A DNA stretch of 64,000 bases, from contig CAVTBD010000003.1 of assembly GCA_963732875.1 (NCBI GenBank), positions 682,001 to 746,000 of the forward strand, given 5' to 3'. Position 1 is the stretch's first letter, and each line of letters begins with the position of its first letter. This DNA is from WHSO01 sp963732875 (GTDB taxonomy: Bacteria; Pseudomonadota; Alphaproteobacteria; SMXQ01). The position numbers and the translations under genes were made by a program. Positions 1 through 8,507 of this stretch are shown piece by piece. A model generated the notes under the pieces. The model did not search any database and was not told the DNA's origin. It saw only the letters and a list, made by a program, of their open reading frames with translations.

Positions 1-35
1 TTTCTCCAGATACTGGGGGTTCGGCTTGATCGCTT

Positions 36-1850
36 TCACGGCTGGGCCCTCATTGGTTGCTGCCGGTGGGCGGGAAGGCGGGTGACGGTCTGGGGGAACA
101 GCAGGTCCATGAAACGCTCGGCGGTCGGCTGCGGTTCGTGGTTGGCGAGACCGGGGCGCTCGTTGACCTCGACGATCACGTATTGCTCGCCTTCGACGGA
201 AGGCACCAGCATGTCGATGCCGGCGACCGGGATGGCGAGGGCCCGGGCCGCCGCAAGCCCGGCCTCGGCAAGGACCGGATTGAGTTTCGGGGTCACGTCG
301 CTGATGGTGCCGCCGGTGTGCAAATTCGCCGTGCGGCGTACCAGCAGCTTCTCGCCATAGGGCAGGACGTCCTCGAGGGTGTGGTGGTTCGAAGCGATGC
401 AGGTCTGCGTCGCGTGGTCGAGCGGGATGCAGCTCTCGCCGTGGGTGGCGGCGGCGCGGCGCCGGCTCAGGCGCCCGATCAGATGGGCCACGGTATCGGT
501 GCCGTTGCCGACGATCTCGGGCGGGTGGCGCACGGCGGCGGCGACCACCTCTTCGCCGATCACCACCAGGCGCAGGTCGTCGCCCGGCACGCATTGCTCG
601 ATCAGCACGTCGCTGCAGATCAGTTTGGCGTTCTCGACGGCGCGCGCCAGAGCGTCCGCTTCGGTGACGCCGACGGTAATGCCCTGGCCCTGCTCGCCGC
701 GCACCGGTTTGACCACCACCTCGCCGTGGCGGGCAAGGAAGCGGGCATTGACCTCGGGCTCGGCAGCTCGGATCTGCTCGGGGACGTTGAGCCCCGCCCG
801 GGACAGCACGTGATGGGTCGCTTCCTTGTTGTCGCACAGCGACATGGATACCGCGCTGGTGATATCCGTCAGGGATTCGCGGCAGCGGATCGAACGGCCG
901 CCGAACTCGAGCCGGAAATAGCCGCGCTCGGCATCGAGGATTTCGACGCCGATGCCGCGCCGGCGCGCCTCGTCGACGATGATGGTGGCGTAGGGGTTGA
1001 GCTCGGCGGCGGGTTCGGGCCCGGTGTAGAGCCGTTCGTTGACCGGGTTGCGGTTCTTGACGGCGAAAGTCGTGACCTGCTGGAACCCGAGCTTCTTGTA
1101 AAGCGCGATCGCCTCGCTGTTGTCGTGCATCACGGACAGGTCCATGAAGGCGCGCCCGCGCGCCTTGAAGCGCTCCGCCAGTCGCCGGCTCAGGGCTTCC
1201 CCGATACCGGGATGGCGCGTCTGGGGGTCGACCGCGAGACTCCAGAGGCTGGAGCCGCCTTCGGGATCGTCGAACGTTTCGACGTGGTCGACCCCCATGA
1301 CCACGCCGATCACGGCGTCGGATTCCTCGTCGCGTGCAACCAGGATGATGCGCCGCTTGGGCGTCTCGGCGCCCGGGAAAGAAGTCAGATCCAGCATCAT
1401 CATCCTGCGCGCGAGATAGATGCGATTGATATCGTCGAAGTCTTCCGGAATGCGCGCCGGGGTGATGACGAACCCGCTTTCGCGCCGCTGACCGGGACGG
1501 TAATCCGACAGCCACAGGCGATAGGTGTCAGACGGGTCCAGGAACAGGTTGAGCGGGGCGCGTGCCAGCACGACGTGGGGGTCGGCAACATAGAACGCGA
1601 TATCGCGGCGCCCTTCCAATTCGTGCGACAGCTCGTCGGCGATGGCATCGGGGCTGGCGAAGGTATGGGCGAAGATCAGCCGGCCCCAGCCGCAGTCGAG
1701 GACGGCGTCGGTGCGCGCCTCGCCATCGTCCGGACTCTTGCCGCGAAGCGACGGGCCGGAGCGGCGCTCGAGCCGTGCCTGGGAGGCGGCACGGGCCGGC
1801 TTGGCACCGCGCGTGGATTTGGATGGCCGAGCCGGATTCGGTTTCTTCAT
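36..1850 (-). CDS. ngg: N-acetylglutaminylglutamine synthetase (GNAT + ATP-grasp fusion)
   Basis: Makes the dipeptide N-acetylglutaminylglutamine, which AsnO then amidates to the osmolyte NAGGN. The basic N-terminal tail is followed by an acetyltransferase domain (about residues 125-285, acetyl-CoA loop RHPGIGEAL) and an ATP-grasp ligase domain (about 330-590, with VVKPVRGEQGQG and the metal-binding EVNERPG). This fusion is the signature of the Ngg family. It lies just downstream of asnO on the same strand. The start is taken at ATG 1850 because AGGAG sits 6 nt upstream; an in-frame GTG at 1853 is too close to that site. Family assignment rests on domain order plus the asnO neighbour. Confidence 0.9.
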   Translation of the reverse strand: MKKPNPARPSKSTRGAKPARAASQARLERRSGPSLRGKSPDDGEARTDAVLDCGWGRLIFAHTFASPDAIADELSHELEGRRDIAFYVADPHVVLARAPLNLFLDPSDTYRLWLSDYRPGQRRESGFVITPARIPEDFDDINRIYLARRMMMLDLTSFPGAETPKRRIILVARDEESDAVIGVVMGVDHVETFDDPEGGSSLWSLAVDPQTRHPGIGEALSRRLAERFKARGRAFMDLSVMHDNSEAIALYKKLGFQQVTTFAVKNRNPVNERLYTGPEPAAELNPYATIIVDEARRRGIGVEILDAERGYFRLEFGGRSIRCRESLTDITSAVSMSLCDNKEATHHVLSRAGLNVPEQIRAAEPEVNARFLARHGEVVVKPVRGEQGQGITVGVTEADALARAVENAKLICSDVLIEQCVPGDDLRLVVIGEEVVAAAVRHPPEIVGNGTDTVAHLIGRLSRRRAAATHGESCIPLDHATQTCIASNHHTLEDVLPYGEKLLVRRTANLHTGGTISDVTPKLNPVLAEAGLAAARALAIPVAGIDMLVPSVEGEQYVIVEVNERPGLANHEPQPTAERFMDLLFPQTVTRLPAHRQQPMRAQP

Positions 1851-1860
1851 CACCGTCTCC

Positions 1861-3633
1861 TTACTGGATACCGTGGGTGGAAAGCCATTTCTCGAGCACC
1901 GCCATCTGCCACAGATGGGATCCGTTGAGCGGCGAGATGTGGTCGTCGGGCGCCGCCAGCACGCGGGCGACGTAGGCAGGATCGAACAGGCCCCGCGCCG
2001 CCACGCGCTCGGGCGAGAGCAGGTCGCGCACCATGTCGTGGTAGGGCCCGCGGATGTACTTGAGCGCCGGCACGGGGAAGTAGCCCTTGGGGCGATCGAT
2101 CACCTCGTGGGGCAGAATCTTGCGCGCGGCGCGCTTGAGCACGCCCTTGCCGCCCTCCGCGATCTTGAGGTTGGCGGGCACGCGCGCGGCCAGTTCCACC
2201 AGTTCGTGATCGAGGAACGGCACCCGCGCCTCGAGTCCGAACGCCATGGTCATGTTGTCGACGCGCTTGACCGGATCGTCCACCAGCATGACCGTGGCGT
2301 CGAGCCGCAGCGCCTTGTCGATCGGGCCGTCGGCGCCGGGGCGGCCGAAATGCCTGGTGATGAAGTCGCCCGCGGCGTCACCGTCGTGGTAGGCGGGCGT
2401 GACCGCTTCGCAGAAGCCGTCATGGTCGCGGTCGCGGAACACGCGCGCATAGTCCTCGGCCGGCCGTTCCGAATTGGCGAGCGGCGGATACCAGTGATAG
2501 CCGGCGAACACCTCATCGGCGCCCTGGCCGGACTGCACCACCTTGACGTGTTTGGCGACCTCCTCGGAGAGCAGATAGAACGCCACCGCGTCGTGGCTCA
2601 TCATCGGCTCCGACATGGCGGCTATGCAGCCGTCGAGCGCCGGCAGCACGCGCGCCGTGTCCATGCGCATGCGCGTGTGCTCGGTGCCGAAGCGTTTCAC
2701 CACGACGTCGGAATACTGGAACTCGTCGCCGCGCTCGGTGCCCACCAATTCGAAGCCGATGGAGAACGTGCGCAGCTTGGCGCCGGCATCGGCCAGAAGG
2801 GCCACGATCAGACTGGAATCGAGCCCGCCCGAGAGCAGCGCACCCACTGGCACGTCGGCGACGAGACGCCGCTTTACGGCCGCGCGCAGCGCCCCGATGA
2901 CCGCCTCTTCCCAGTCGGCATCCGAACGTTGGCGTTCATCACCGCGGGCGCCGAATTCGAGCGACCAATAGGTCTCGCTCTTCATGGTGCCGTCAGGTTC
3001 TATCACCATGACGGTGGCGGGCGGCAGCTTCTCGACGCCGTTGAGAATGGTATGGGGCGCCGGTACCACCGCGTGGAACGACATGTAGAAGTCGAGCGCC
3101 ACCGGATTGATCGACGTGTCGACGTCGCCCGCGGCCAGCAGCGCCGGCAGGGTCGAGGCGAAGCGCAGGCGCTTCGGCCCGCGCGCGAGGTAGAGGGGCT
3201 TGATGCCGAGCCGGTCGCGGGCGAGCACGATGCGGCCGCTCTCGCGTTCCCAGATCGCAAAGGCGAACATGCCGTTGAGCCGCTCCACGAAGCGTGGCCC
3301 CCAGGCGTGATAGCCTTTGATCAGGACTTCCGTGTCGCCTTTGGAGAAGAAGCGGTAGCCCTTGGCTTCGAGCTCCTGGCGCAGTTCGCGGTAGTTGTAG
3401 ATGGCGCCGTTGTAGGCGACCGCGAGGCCGAGCTCGGAATCCATCATCGGCTGCGCCGAGGCCTCGCTCACGTCGATGATCTTGAGCCGCCGGTGGCCGA
3501 GCGCCATCACGCCGTGCCCGAGGAAGCCGCCGGCGTCCGGGCCGCGCGGCCGCATGGCATCGGCCATGCGCGCCACCGCGGCAAGGTCGGGTTCGGAGTC
3601 GTCAAATCTGATTTCGCCGCAGAGTCCGCACAT
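1861..3633 (-). CDS. asnO: N-acetylglutaminylglutamine amidotransferase (asparagine synthase family)
   Basis: 590-residue glutamine-dependent amidotransferase. It begins MCGLCGE, so Cys2 is the glutaminase nucleophile; the class II glutaminase domain covers about residues 1-215. An asparagine-synthase ATP-pyrophosphatase domain follows, with the PP-loop SGGLDSSLIVALL. Pairing with ngg (10 nt from this stop to the chosen ngg ATG) identifies it as the amidase of the NAGGN osmolyte pathway rather than a general asparagine synthetase. A second AsnB-type gene at 31135 is a separate paralogue. Probably co-transcribed with ngg from the AT-rich region at 3634-4028. Confidence 0.9.
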   Translation of the reverse strand: MCGLCGEIRFDDSEPDLAAVARMADAMRPRGPDAGGFLGHGVMALGHRRLKIIDVSEASAQPMMDSELGLAVAYNGAIYNYRELRQELEAKGYRFFSKGDTEVLIKGYHAWGPRFVERLNGMFAFAIWERESGRIVLARDRLGIKPLYLARGPKRLRFASTLPALLAAGDVDTSINPVALDFYMSFHAVVPAPHTILNGVEKLPPATVMVIEPDGTMKSETYWSLEFGARGDERQRSDADWEEAVIGALRAAVKRRLVADVPVGALLSGGLDSSLIVALLADAGAKLRTFSIGFELVGTERGDEFQYSDVVVKRFGTEHTRMRMDTARVLPALDGCIAAMSEPMMSHDAVAFYLLSEEVAKHVKVVQSGQGADEVFAGYHWYPPLANSERPAEDYARVFRDRDHDGFCEAVTPAYHDGDAAGDFITRHFGRPGADGPIDKALRLDATVMLVDDPVKRVDNMTMAFGLEARVPFLDHELVELAARVPANLKIAEGGKGVLKRAARKILPHEVIDRPKGYFPVPALKYIRGPYHDMVRDLLSPERVAARGLFDPAYVARVLAAPDDHISPLNGSHLWQMAVLEKWLSTHGIQ

Positions 3634-4028
3634 AATCTTCGCTATCGGTAACGGATGGGAAAGGTGGGCCGGGAACGTGCCGTGCCAAGGCGGTCCGCCC
3701 CGGGGCCGGGCGGGGAATCCGTCGTCTGGACGGGATTCATGTTCCGTCAGTAATTCATTGAATTGATGATTGAATTGGCAGGGTCATTATATAGATGACC
3801 GTTGCCGAAGGTCAACTTCGGCGGAACGAACAAAGTATAATTATGGAACTATTTAAGTATAAATGCGGTGAGGCCGTCCTGTTCTTCGGATACTCGGCGC
3901 CAAAAGAACAGGTGAATTACAGGCACGTTAAAGGACGTCCCGAAACTTGATTTATACTTTCCGTGATTAATCTGTGGGCAGGGACGCGACGACTTGCCGG
4001 CCTCGCATCGCGCGCCTTCGCGCGACGG
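3634..4028. promoter_or_regulatory. AT-rich upstream region of asnO-ngg with repeated AAGTATAA motifs
   Basis: This 395-bp gap separates the asnO start from the stop of the upstream aminotransferase gene, so it holds the asnO promoter. The stretch about 3780-3960 is much richer in A/T than its surroundings. AAGTATAA occurs at 3833-3840 and 3855-3862, 22 bp apart, and inverted as TTATACTT at 3952-3959. GGTCAT (3782-3787) and ATGACC (3795-3800) form a short inverted repeat. These may be binding sites for an osmotic regulator; that is inference. No gene seen. Confidence 0.4.
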
Positions 4029-5252
4029 TCAGGCCCGCTTGGCCCGTGCCTTGTTCAGGCCCTTGCGGAAGGTCGTGACGATGCGTTCCAGCAGGTCCGG
4101 CGTGAGGTAGGGGTGGAACGGCAGGCTCACCACCGTGTCGGCCAATTCTTCGGCGACCGCAAGGCCACCGCCCGCCTGGGGATAGCCGGTGTACGGCGCG
4201 TGGTGATGAATCGCCGTGTGGTAATAGACCGCGCTCGGGATGCCGTCGTCCTCCAGCGTCGCGCGCACCGTCTCGCGCTCGCCGGGATTGAGACGCACGG
4301 TGTACTGTGCCCAGGCGGAGACGCGGCCGCGCTTGATGCGCGGCACCTCGACCACGTCGGCGAGCGCGTCGTTGTAGGCCCGCGCGATGCGGTCGCGTGC
4401 CTTGAGCTCGTCGTCGAAGATCGCAAGCTTCTCGATCAGGATGGCCGCCTGCAGGGTGTCGAGCCGCCCATTCATGCCGATACGCACGTGGGTCATGCGA
4501 TCCTCGCCCTGGCCGTGCTGGCGGCGCGAGCGCATTTCGGCGGCAAGCTCGTCGGAATCGGTGAAGATGGCGCCGCCGTCGCCATAGCAGCCGAGCGGCT
4601 TGGAGGGAAAGAAGCTGGTTGCGGTGACGCGGGCAAGGGTGCCGACGTGCTTGCCCTTGTAGCTCGCGCCGAAGCTCTGGGCCGCGTCTGCCATCACCCA
4701 GAGATCGTGACCGGTCGCGATGTCGGTCAGCTCGTCGTAGTCGGCGGGTTGGCCGAACAGGTCGATGACGATGACGCCCCGCGGCGTCAGGCCATGTTCC
4801 TTGGCAGTCTCTATGCCCCGTACCAGGCTGTCGCGCGACATGTTGAACGTGTCGCGGTCCACGTCGACGAATACCGGGACGCAGCCGAGGCGCGCGATCA
4901 CCTCGGCCGGCGATACGAACGTGAACGCAGGCACGAACACGGCATCGCGGTATTTGGCGCCGAGTGCCGACAGGCCGAGCGACAGTGCGTTGGTGCCCGA
5001 CGCGCAGGCGACCGCATGCTTGACGCCGCACCACGCCGACAACTTCTCTTCCAGTTGCTCGATCTCCGGGCCGTTGATGAAGCGCCCGTGACTGAGCACG
5101 CGCTCCATCGCTTCCTCGATACGGCGCCCGAGCCGCTGTCGCTGCGCCTGCAGGTCGATGAACGGGATGTGGCGCTCGTCGAGCGGCGCGGTCGAGGAAA
5201 ACGGAACGGGGGCACGAAGCGGGGAAACGTTGCCGGAGGGCTTGTTGGACAT
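4029..5252 (-). CDS. DegT/DnrJ/EryC1/StrS family sugar aminotransferase
   Basis: 407-residue PLP-dependent aminotransferase of the type that aminates keto-sugar nucleotides for surface glycans. Family features seen: the N-terminal HGRFINGPEIEQLE segment, the cofactor-contacting SGTNAL, the MADAAQSFGA stretch, and SFFPSKPLGCYGDGGA, where Lys218 is the predicted Schiff-base lysine. It is the third gene of a minus-strand group with the Gfo/Idh oxidoreductase (5377-6363) and an AsmA-like protein. An oxidoreductase that makes the keto-sugar followed by this aminotransferase is a common pairing. The exact sugar cannot be read from sequence. No strong ribosome site is visible. Confidence 0.85.
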   Translation of the reverse strand: MSNKPSGNVSPLRAPVPFSSTAPLDERHIPFIDLQAQRQRLGRRIEEAMERVLSHGRFINGPEIEQLEEKLSAWCGVKHAVACASGTNALSLGLSALGAKYRDAVFVPAFTFVSPAEVIARLGCVPVFVDVDRDTFNMSRDSLVRGIETAKEHGLTPRGVIVIDLFGQPADYDELTDIATGHDLWVMADAAQSFGASYKGKHVGTLARVTATSFFPSKPLGCYGDGGAIFTDSDELAAEMRSRRQHGQGEDRMTHVRIGMNGRLDTLQAAILIEKLAIFDDELKARDRIARAYNDALADVVEVPRIKRGRVSAWAQYTVRLNPGERETVRATLEDDGIPSAVYYHTAIHHHAPYTGYPQAGGGLAVAEELADTVVSLPFHPYLTPDLLERIVTTFRKGLNKARAKRA

Positions 5253-5376
5253 AGGGACGGACCTGCCAGATCAGTGAACCGGAGAGGACTCGATTCTTCG
5301 ATGATTCTCAAGGCCTTCCGCCGTCATGTTGGTAGGGCCGGGAAGGCCGGGTGTCAAGGCCGCTGTAACGTTGCGG

Positions 5377-6363
5377 TCATCGGGCTAGGGGTGCTCGAAT
5401 TCCGCCGGATTCCAGCGAACGGGCCGCCGCCGCCAGTACCCGTACAACGCGCATCCCCTCTGCCGCGCCGCTTGGCGGTTGCGGCCCGCCGGCCATGGCC
5501 GCGAGAAAGCAACGCGCTTCCTCGGCCAAGGGTTCCGCGGGCGCCACGGCGACGGCCTCGCGCGCGGGGACCTCGCCGGGCCGGCCGAGGCCTGGCCGGT
5601 AGAGCGCGAGCTTCTCCTCCCGGCCGCGCGAATCCTCGAACACCCCCTGGGCCTCGCTGCCGGCCACCGTGATCTGGTGCAACTTGACCGGGTGGATCGC
5701 CGAGAACGCGATATCCGCGGTCAGGCCGTCGCCGAAATCGAGCATCACGGCGCCCGTCTGGGGAACCTGGGGGGCGGCAAAGGCGCCGACAAAGGCGCGT
5801 ACGCGCGCGGGCATCCGTCCCGCCAGCGCGAGGATCATGGAGACGTCGTGGGGGCAGAGGTCCCATAGCGCGTGGCGCGGCGTGCCGCGTGCGACGTGCA
5901 GGCGCTTCGCCGCGATGTGCCGGAGCCGGCCGAGGTCGCCTGCCGTCGCCAGCGCGTTCAGGCGCACGAACGCCGGATGGTAGCGCAGGATATGACCGAC
6001 CATCAGGACCAGGCCGCGCCGTTCCGCCTCCGCCGCCAGCGCCTCGGCGTCGGCCACCGTGGTCGCCATGGGTTTTTCCACGAGAACGTGCTTGCCGGCG
6101 GCAAGGGCTTGCCGGGCGATCCGGGCGTGGAGCGCATCGGGGACGGCGATCACCACGCCGGCGATGGCCTGGTCGCAGAACACGTCGTCGGGCGCAAGGG
6201 CGGGAACGCCGGCCTCCTTGCCCGCCGCGCGCGCCGCGTCGGGATCGGCGTCGCTCACGGCGGCGAGGGCGCCGAGCTTGCCGAGGGTGCGCACGTGATT
6301 GCGTCCCCAGGCGCCGCAGCCGATCACGGCGACGCCCGGGGTGGGCACGGTGGTTTCCGTCAT
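5377..6363 (-). CDS. Gfo/Idh/MocA family NAD(P)-dependent oxidoreductase
   Basis: 328-residue dehydrogenase. The N-terminal Rossmann fold has the nucleotide loop GCGAWG (residues 15-20), and the family hallmark EKP lies at residues 96-98 (VLVEKPMATT). The C-terminal half matches the substrate-binding alpha/beta domain. It starts 7 nt after the stop of the AsmA-like gene, so the two are probably co-transcribed. The adjacent sugar aminotransferase suggests it oxidises a nucleotide sugar, as WlbA/WbpB-type enzymes do. That role is inferred from context only. Confidence 0.85.
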   Translation of the reverse strand: MTETTVPTPGVAVIGCGAWGRNHVRTLGKLGALAAVSDADPDAARAAGKEAGVPALAPDDVFCDQAIAGVVIAVPDALHARIARQALAAGKHVLVEKPMATTVADAEALAAEAERRGLVLMVGHILRYHPAFVRLNALATAGDLGRLRHIAAKRLHVARGTPRHALWDLCPHDVSMILALAGRMPARVRAFVGAFAAPQVPQTGAVMLDFGDGLTADIAFSAIHPVKLHQITVAGSEAQGVFEDSRGREEKLALYRPGLGRPGEVPAREAVAVAPAEPLAEEARCFLAAMAGGPQPPSGAAEGMRVVRVLAAAARSLESGGIRAPLAR

Positions 6364-6370
6364 GCAGTGG

Positions 6371-7129
6371 CTACTTGCCGAACAGGCCCTTGAGCTGGTC
6401 GCCGAGACCCTTCATCTGATCACCCGCCCCCTTGCCGGCGTCGTTGAGCATCTTGCTCATGCCCTGGAGGTCGATCTTGCCGACCGCATTCTTGGCCGCA
6501 TCGGTGATCTGATCCATGACCTGGCTCGCGGCCTCGCCCATGGTGGCGCCGTTGGACTTCTTGCCGATGTCCTTGAGGTGCAGGTCGGGAAGGGGCAGCG
6601 GGACGATCTTGCCGCCGAGCATGTCGGCGCTGACCGCGGCCTTGGCATTACGGACGTAGAGATCGTCGATAATCACCTTCTTGCCGTTGCCGCCGCCCGA
6701 GCCGGAAGATGAGGACGACTTTCCGCCGCCGCCGGACGCCTTGGCGACGTTGTTCTGGATCGCCTGCAGGTTCGACGAACCACCCTTGAGCTCGTACATG
6801 ATGTCCGGCAAATCGATGACGATTTCCTTGACGTGAATCACGTCGGACAGGAGCGAGCCTTCGTCCACGGCCACGTGGACCTTGCCCACCTTGAACGCGT
6901 GGTCGGTCTTGAAGCCTTGCGGATTGCCGAGGAAGAAGTCGTTCACCGTCACTTCGCCGCCGAGCAGCGAGGACTTGACGCTGCCGAGCCGTACCGCGGC
7001 GCCGGTGTACTGCGGGCCGTATTTTTCCACGCCGGTCTTGACGATACCGTCGATATTGGAGCCGAGGTAAATGAGCGCGCCGGCGACGATCACGATCAGC
7101 GCGGCGATGACGATCAGGACTTTCTTCAT
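6371..7129 (-). CDS. Single-pass membrane-anchored protein, AsmA-like
   Basis: 252 residues. The N-terminal hydrophobic segment (about 4-24, ending IYLGSNIDG) should anchor it in the inner membrane with the rest in the periplasm. The following part (VKTGVEKYGPQYTGAAVRLGSVKSSLLGGEVTVNDF) resembles the start of AsmA-type repeats in envelope proteins. A Ser/Gly-rich linker sits around residues 130-150, and the C-terminus contains repeated amphipathic helices. A strong AGGAGG lies 5 nt before the ATG. First gene of the group with the oxidoreductase and aminotransferase. Function unknown; AsmA-like is a resemblance, not a firm assignment. Confidence 0.65.
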   Translation of the reverse strand: MKKVLIVIAALIVIVAGALIYLGSNIDGIVKTGVEKYGPQYTGAAVRLGSVKSSLLGGEVTVNDFFLGNPQGFKTDHAFKVGKVHVAVDEGSLLSDVIHVKEIVIDLPDIMYELKGGSSNLQAIQNNVAKASGGGGKSSSSSGSGGGNGKKVIIDDLYVRNAKAAVSADMLGGKIVPLPLPDLHLKDIGKKSNGATMGEAASQVMDQITDAAKNAVGKIDLQGMSKMLNDAGKGAGDQMKGLGDQLKGLFGK

Positions 7130-7513
7130 GACGACCTCCTTGCGGCGCTCAACGGCAAAGCACGCGCGTTATCCGGTTGTTCGCGGCCAACCTAGCGTGG
7201 CGGCGGGCGGCGGGCAAGGCTCGGGGGCCGTGTCGTGGCATTGATCCGCGGCAGGGCAATCCACGTACCAGCCACGCGATCCGCCGGTTTTCCGGCCGGA
7301 TCGCGCGCGACACTATTCGCCCCCGGGACCGGCAGGGGGCCGTTCGACACGGTCCGGGACCGGGAATGAGCCCGCCATGCCCGGATGCCTTAAGTACTAC
7401 GCAGGGGTGGGGCGCGTGTATAACTCGCAGGAAGGTGCCGGCCGCTGCGGCGTTGACACTGCGTGGCGTCACGGCGAACATCGCCGGAACTCTGGCGGGC
7501 GGGCGATGGCAAC
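7130..7513. other. Divergent intergenic region, no gene
   Basis: 384-bp gap between the divergent AsmA-like gene and the PhnD-like gene, so it should contain both promoters. GC-rich throughout. I see no convincing small gene, RNA or clear sigma-70 element. A GTG at 7463 could extend the next gene into this region. Confidence 0.4.
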
Positions 7514-8503
7514 GTGTATCCGGAAAAATTGACGACTTGGCGCCTCGTTGCGATTGCGACGGTGCTCGCCGTGCTGGCGCTCGCTTTGCCGGTCCATGCC
7601 GCCGCGGTCGGAGCCGAGGAGGAGGGCGGCGTCTTCGTCCGCAACGGCAAGACCATCCCGCGCAGCAAGGTCCTGGTCGTGGGAGGGGTCTCCAACAGCG
7701 CGACCAAGCATCAGCCCAAGCTCGAGGCCTTCGCCGACTGGCTTGCACCGAGGCTGAAGCGCCAGGGCATCGTCGCGGGTGCGGGCATCGTCGTTCCCAA
7801 CATCGGTGCCATGGTCGAGTTGCTGCGCCGGGGACGCGTCGATATCGTCTCCGAATCGGTGCTCACCGCCATGATCTACGAGGAACGAGCGGGCGCCGAG
7901 ATCCTGATGGCGGAATGGAAGGACGGGCGGCCCTACTACCAGACCGTGTTCATCGCACCGCGCAAGAGCGCGATCTTTCAGCTCGAGGACCTGGTAGGCC
8001 GGCGGCTGGCATTCGAGGATCGCGGCTCGACCACGGGGTTTCTGTTGCCGTTGGCGGCCCTGCTGCGCGCGGGACTGAAGCCGGTGGCACTGGAAAATGC
8101 CGAATCCCCGGTTCCCGAGGGCACGGTCGGCTACGTGTTCGCGCGCAGCGAGTCCAATATCTCGGCCTGGACCGCGAGCGGCCTGATCGACGCCGGTGCC
8201 TATTCCAACCGCGACTGGGAGCGCAAGAAGACCAATCCCAAGCGCTTCCGCAACAAGCTGCGCATCTTCCATGTGACGCCGCCGCTGATCCATGCGGTGG
8301 TGGTGGCCCGGGTCGGCATGGCGCCCGGCCTCAAGAAGGCCGTCATCGATGCGCTCAACCAGTTCGGTACGTCATCCGACGCGATTTCAGTGCGCGATAC
8401 CTATTATGGCGTCGCTCGCTTCGCGTCGATCACGGGCAGGACCGCCAAAGACCTCGACGAGGCGCGTGCGATATACCAGAGCATGCGCGGGCATCTCCGG
8501 TAG
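7514..8503 (+). CDS. PhnD-like periplasmic substrate-binding protein
   Basis: 329-residue binding protein of the phosphate/phosphite/phosphonate (PhnD/SsuA-like) family. An N-terminal hydrophobic stretch ending at about LPVHAAAVGA is a likely signal peptide. The body has the paired-lobe pattern of the family (KLEAFADWLAPRL, VDIVSESVLTAMIYEE, YYQTVFIAPRKSAI, LAFEDRGSTTGFLLP). GTG 7514 gives a well-shaped signal peptide; GTG 7463 would add 17 residues. No ABC permease or ATPase gene lies nearby. The next gene, 4 nt downstream, is a sensor kinase, so this protein may present a ligand to the sensor rather than serve transport. Confidence 0.8.
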   Translation: MYPEKLTTWRLVAIATVLAVLALALPVHAAAVGAEEEGGVFVRNGKTIPRSKVLVVGGVSNSATKHQPKLEAFADWLAPRLKRQGIVAGAGIVVPNIGAMVELLRRGRVDIVSESVLTAMIYEERAGAEILMAEWKDGRPYYQTVFIAPRKSAIFQLEDLVGRRLAFEDRGSTTGFLLPLAALLRAGLKPVALENAESPVPEGTVGYVFARSESNISAWTASGLIDAGAYSNRDWERKKTNPKRFRNKLRIFHVTPPLIHAVVVARVGMAPGLKKAVIDALNQFGTSSDAISVRDTYYGVARFASITGRTAKDLDEARAIYQSMRGHLR

Positions 8504-8507
8504 CGCC

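Noticed and set aside
57..1928. Long plus-strand open frame (623 codons)
   Set aside because: It mirrors ngg in an opposite frame; the product has no domain pattern and is typical of GC-rich shadow frames.
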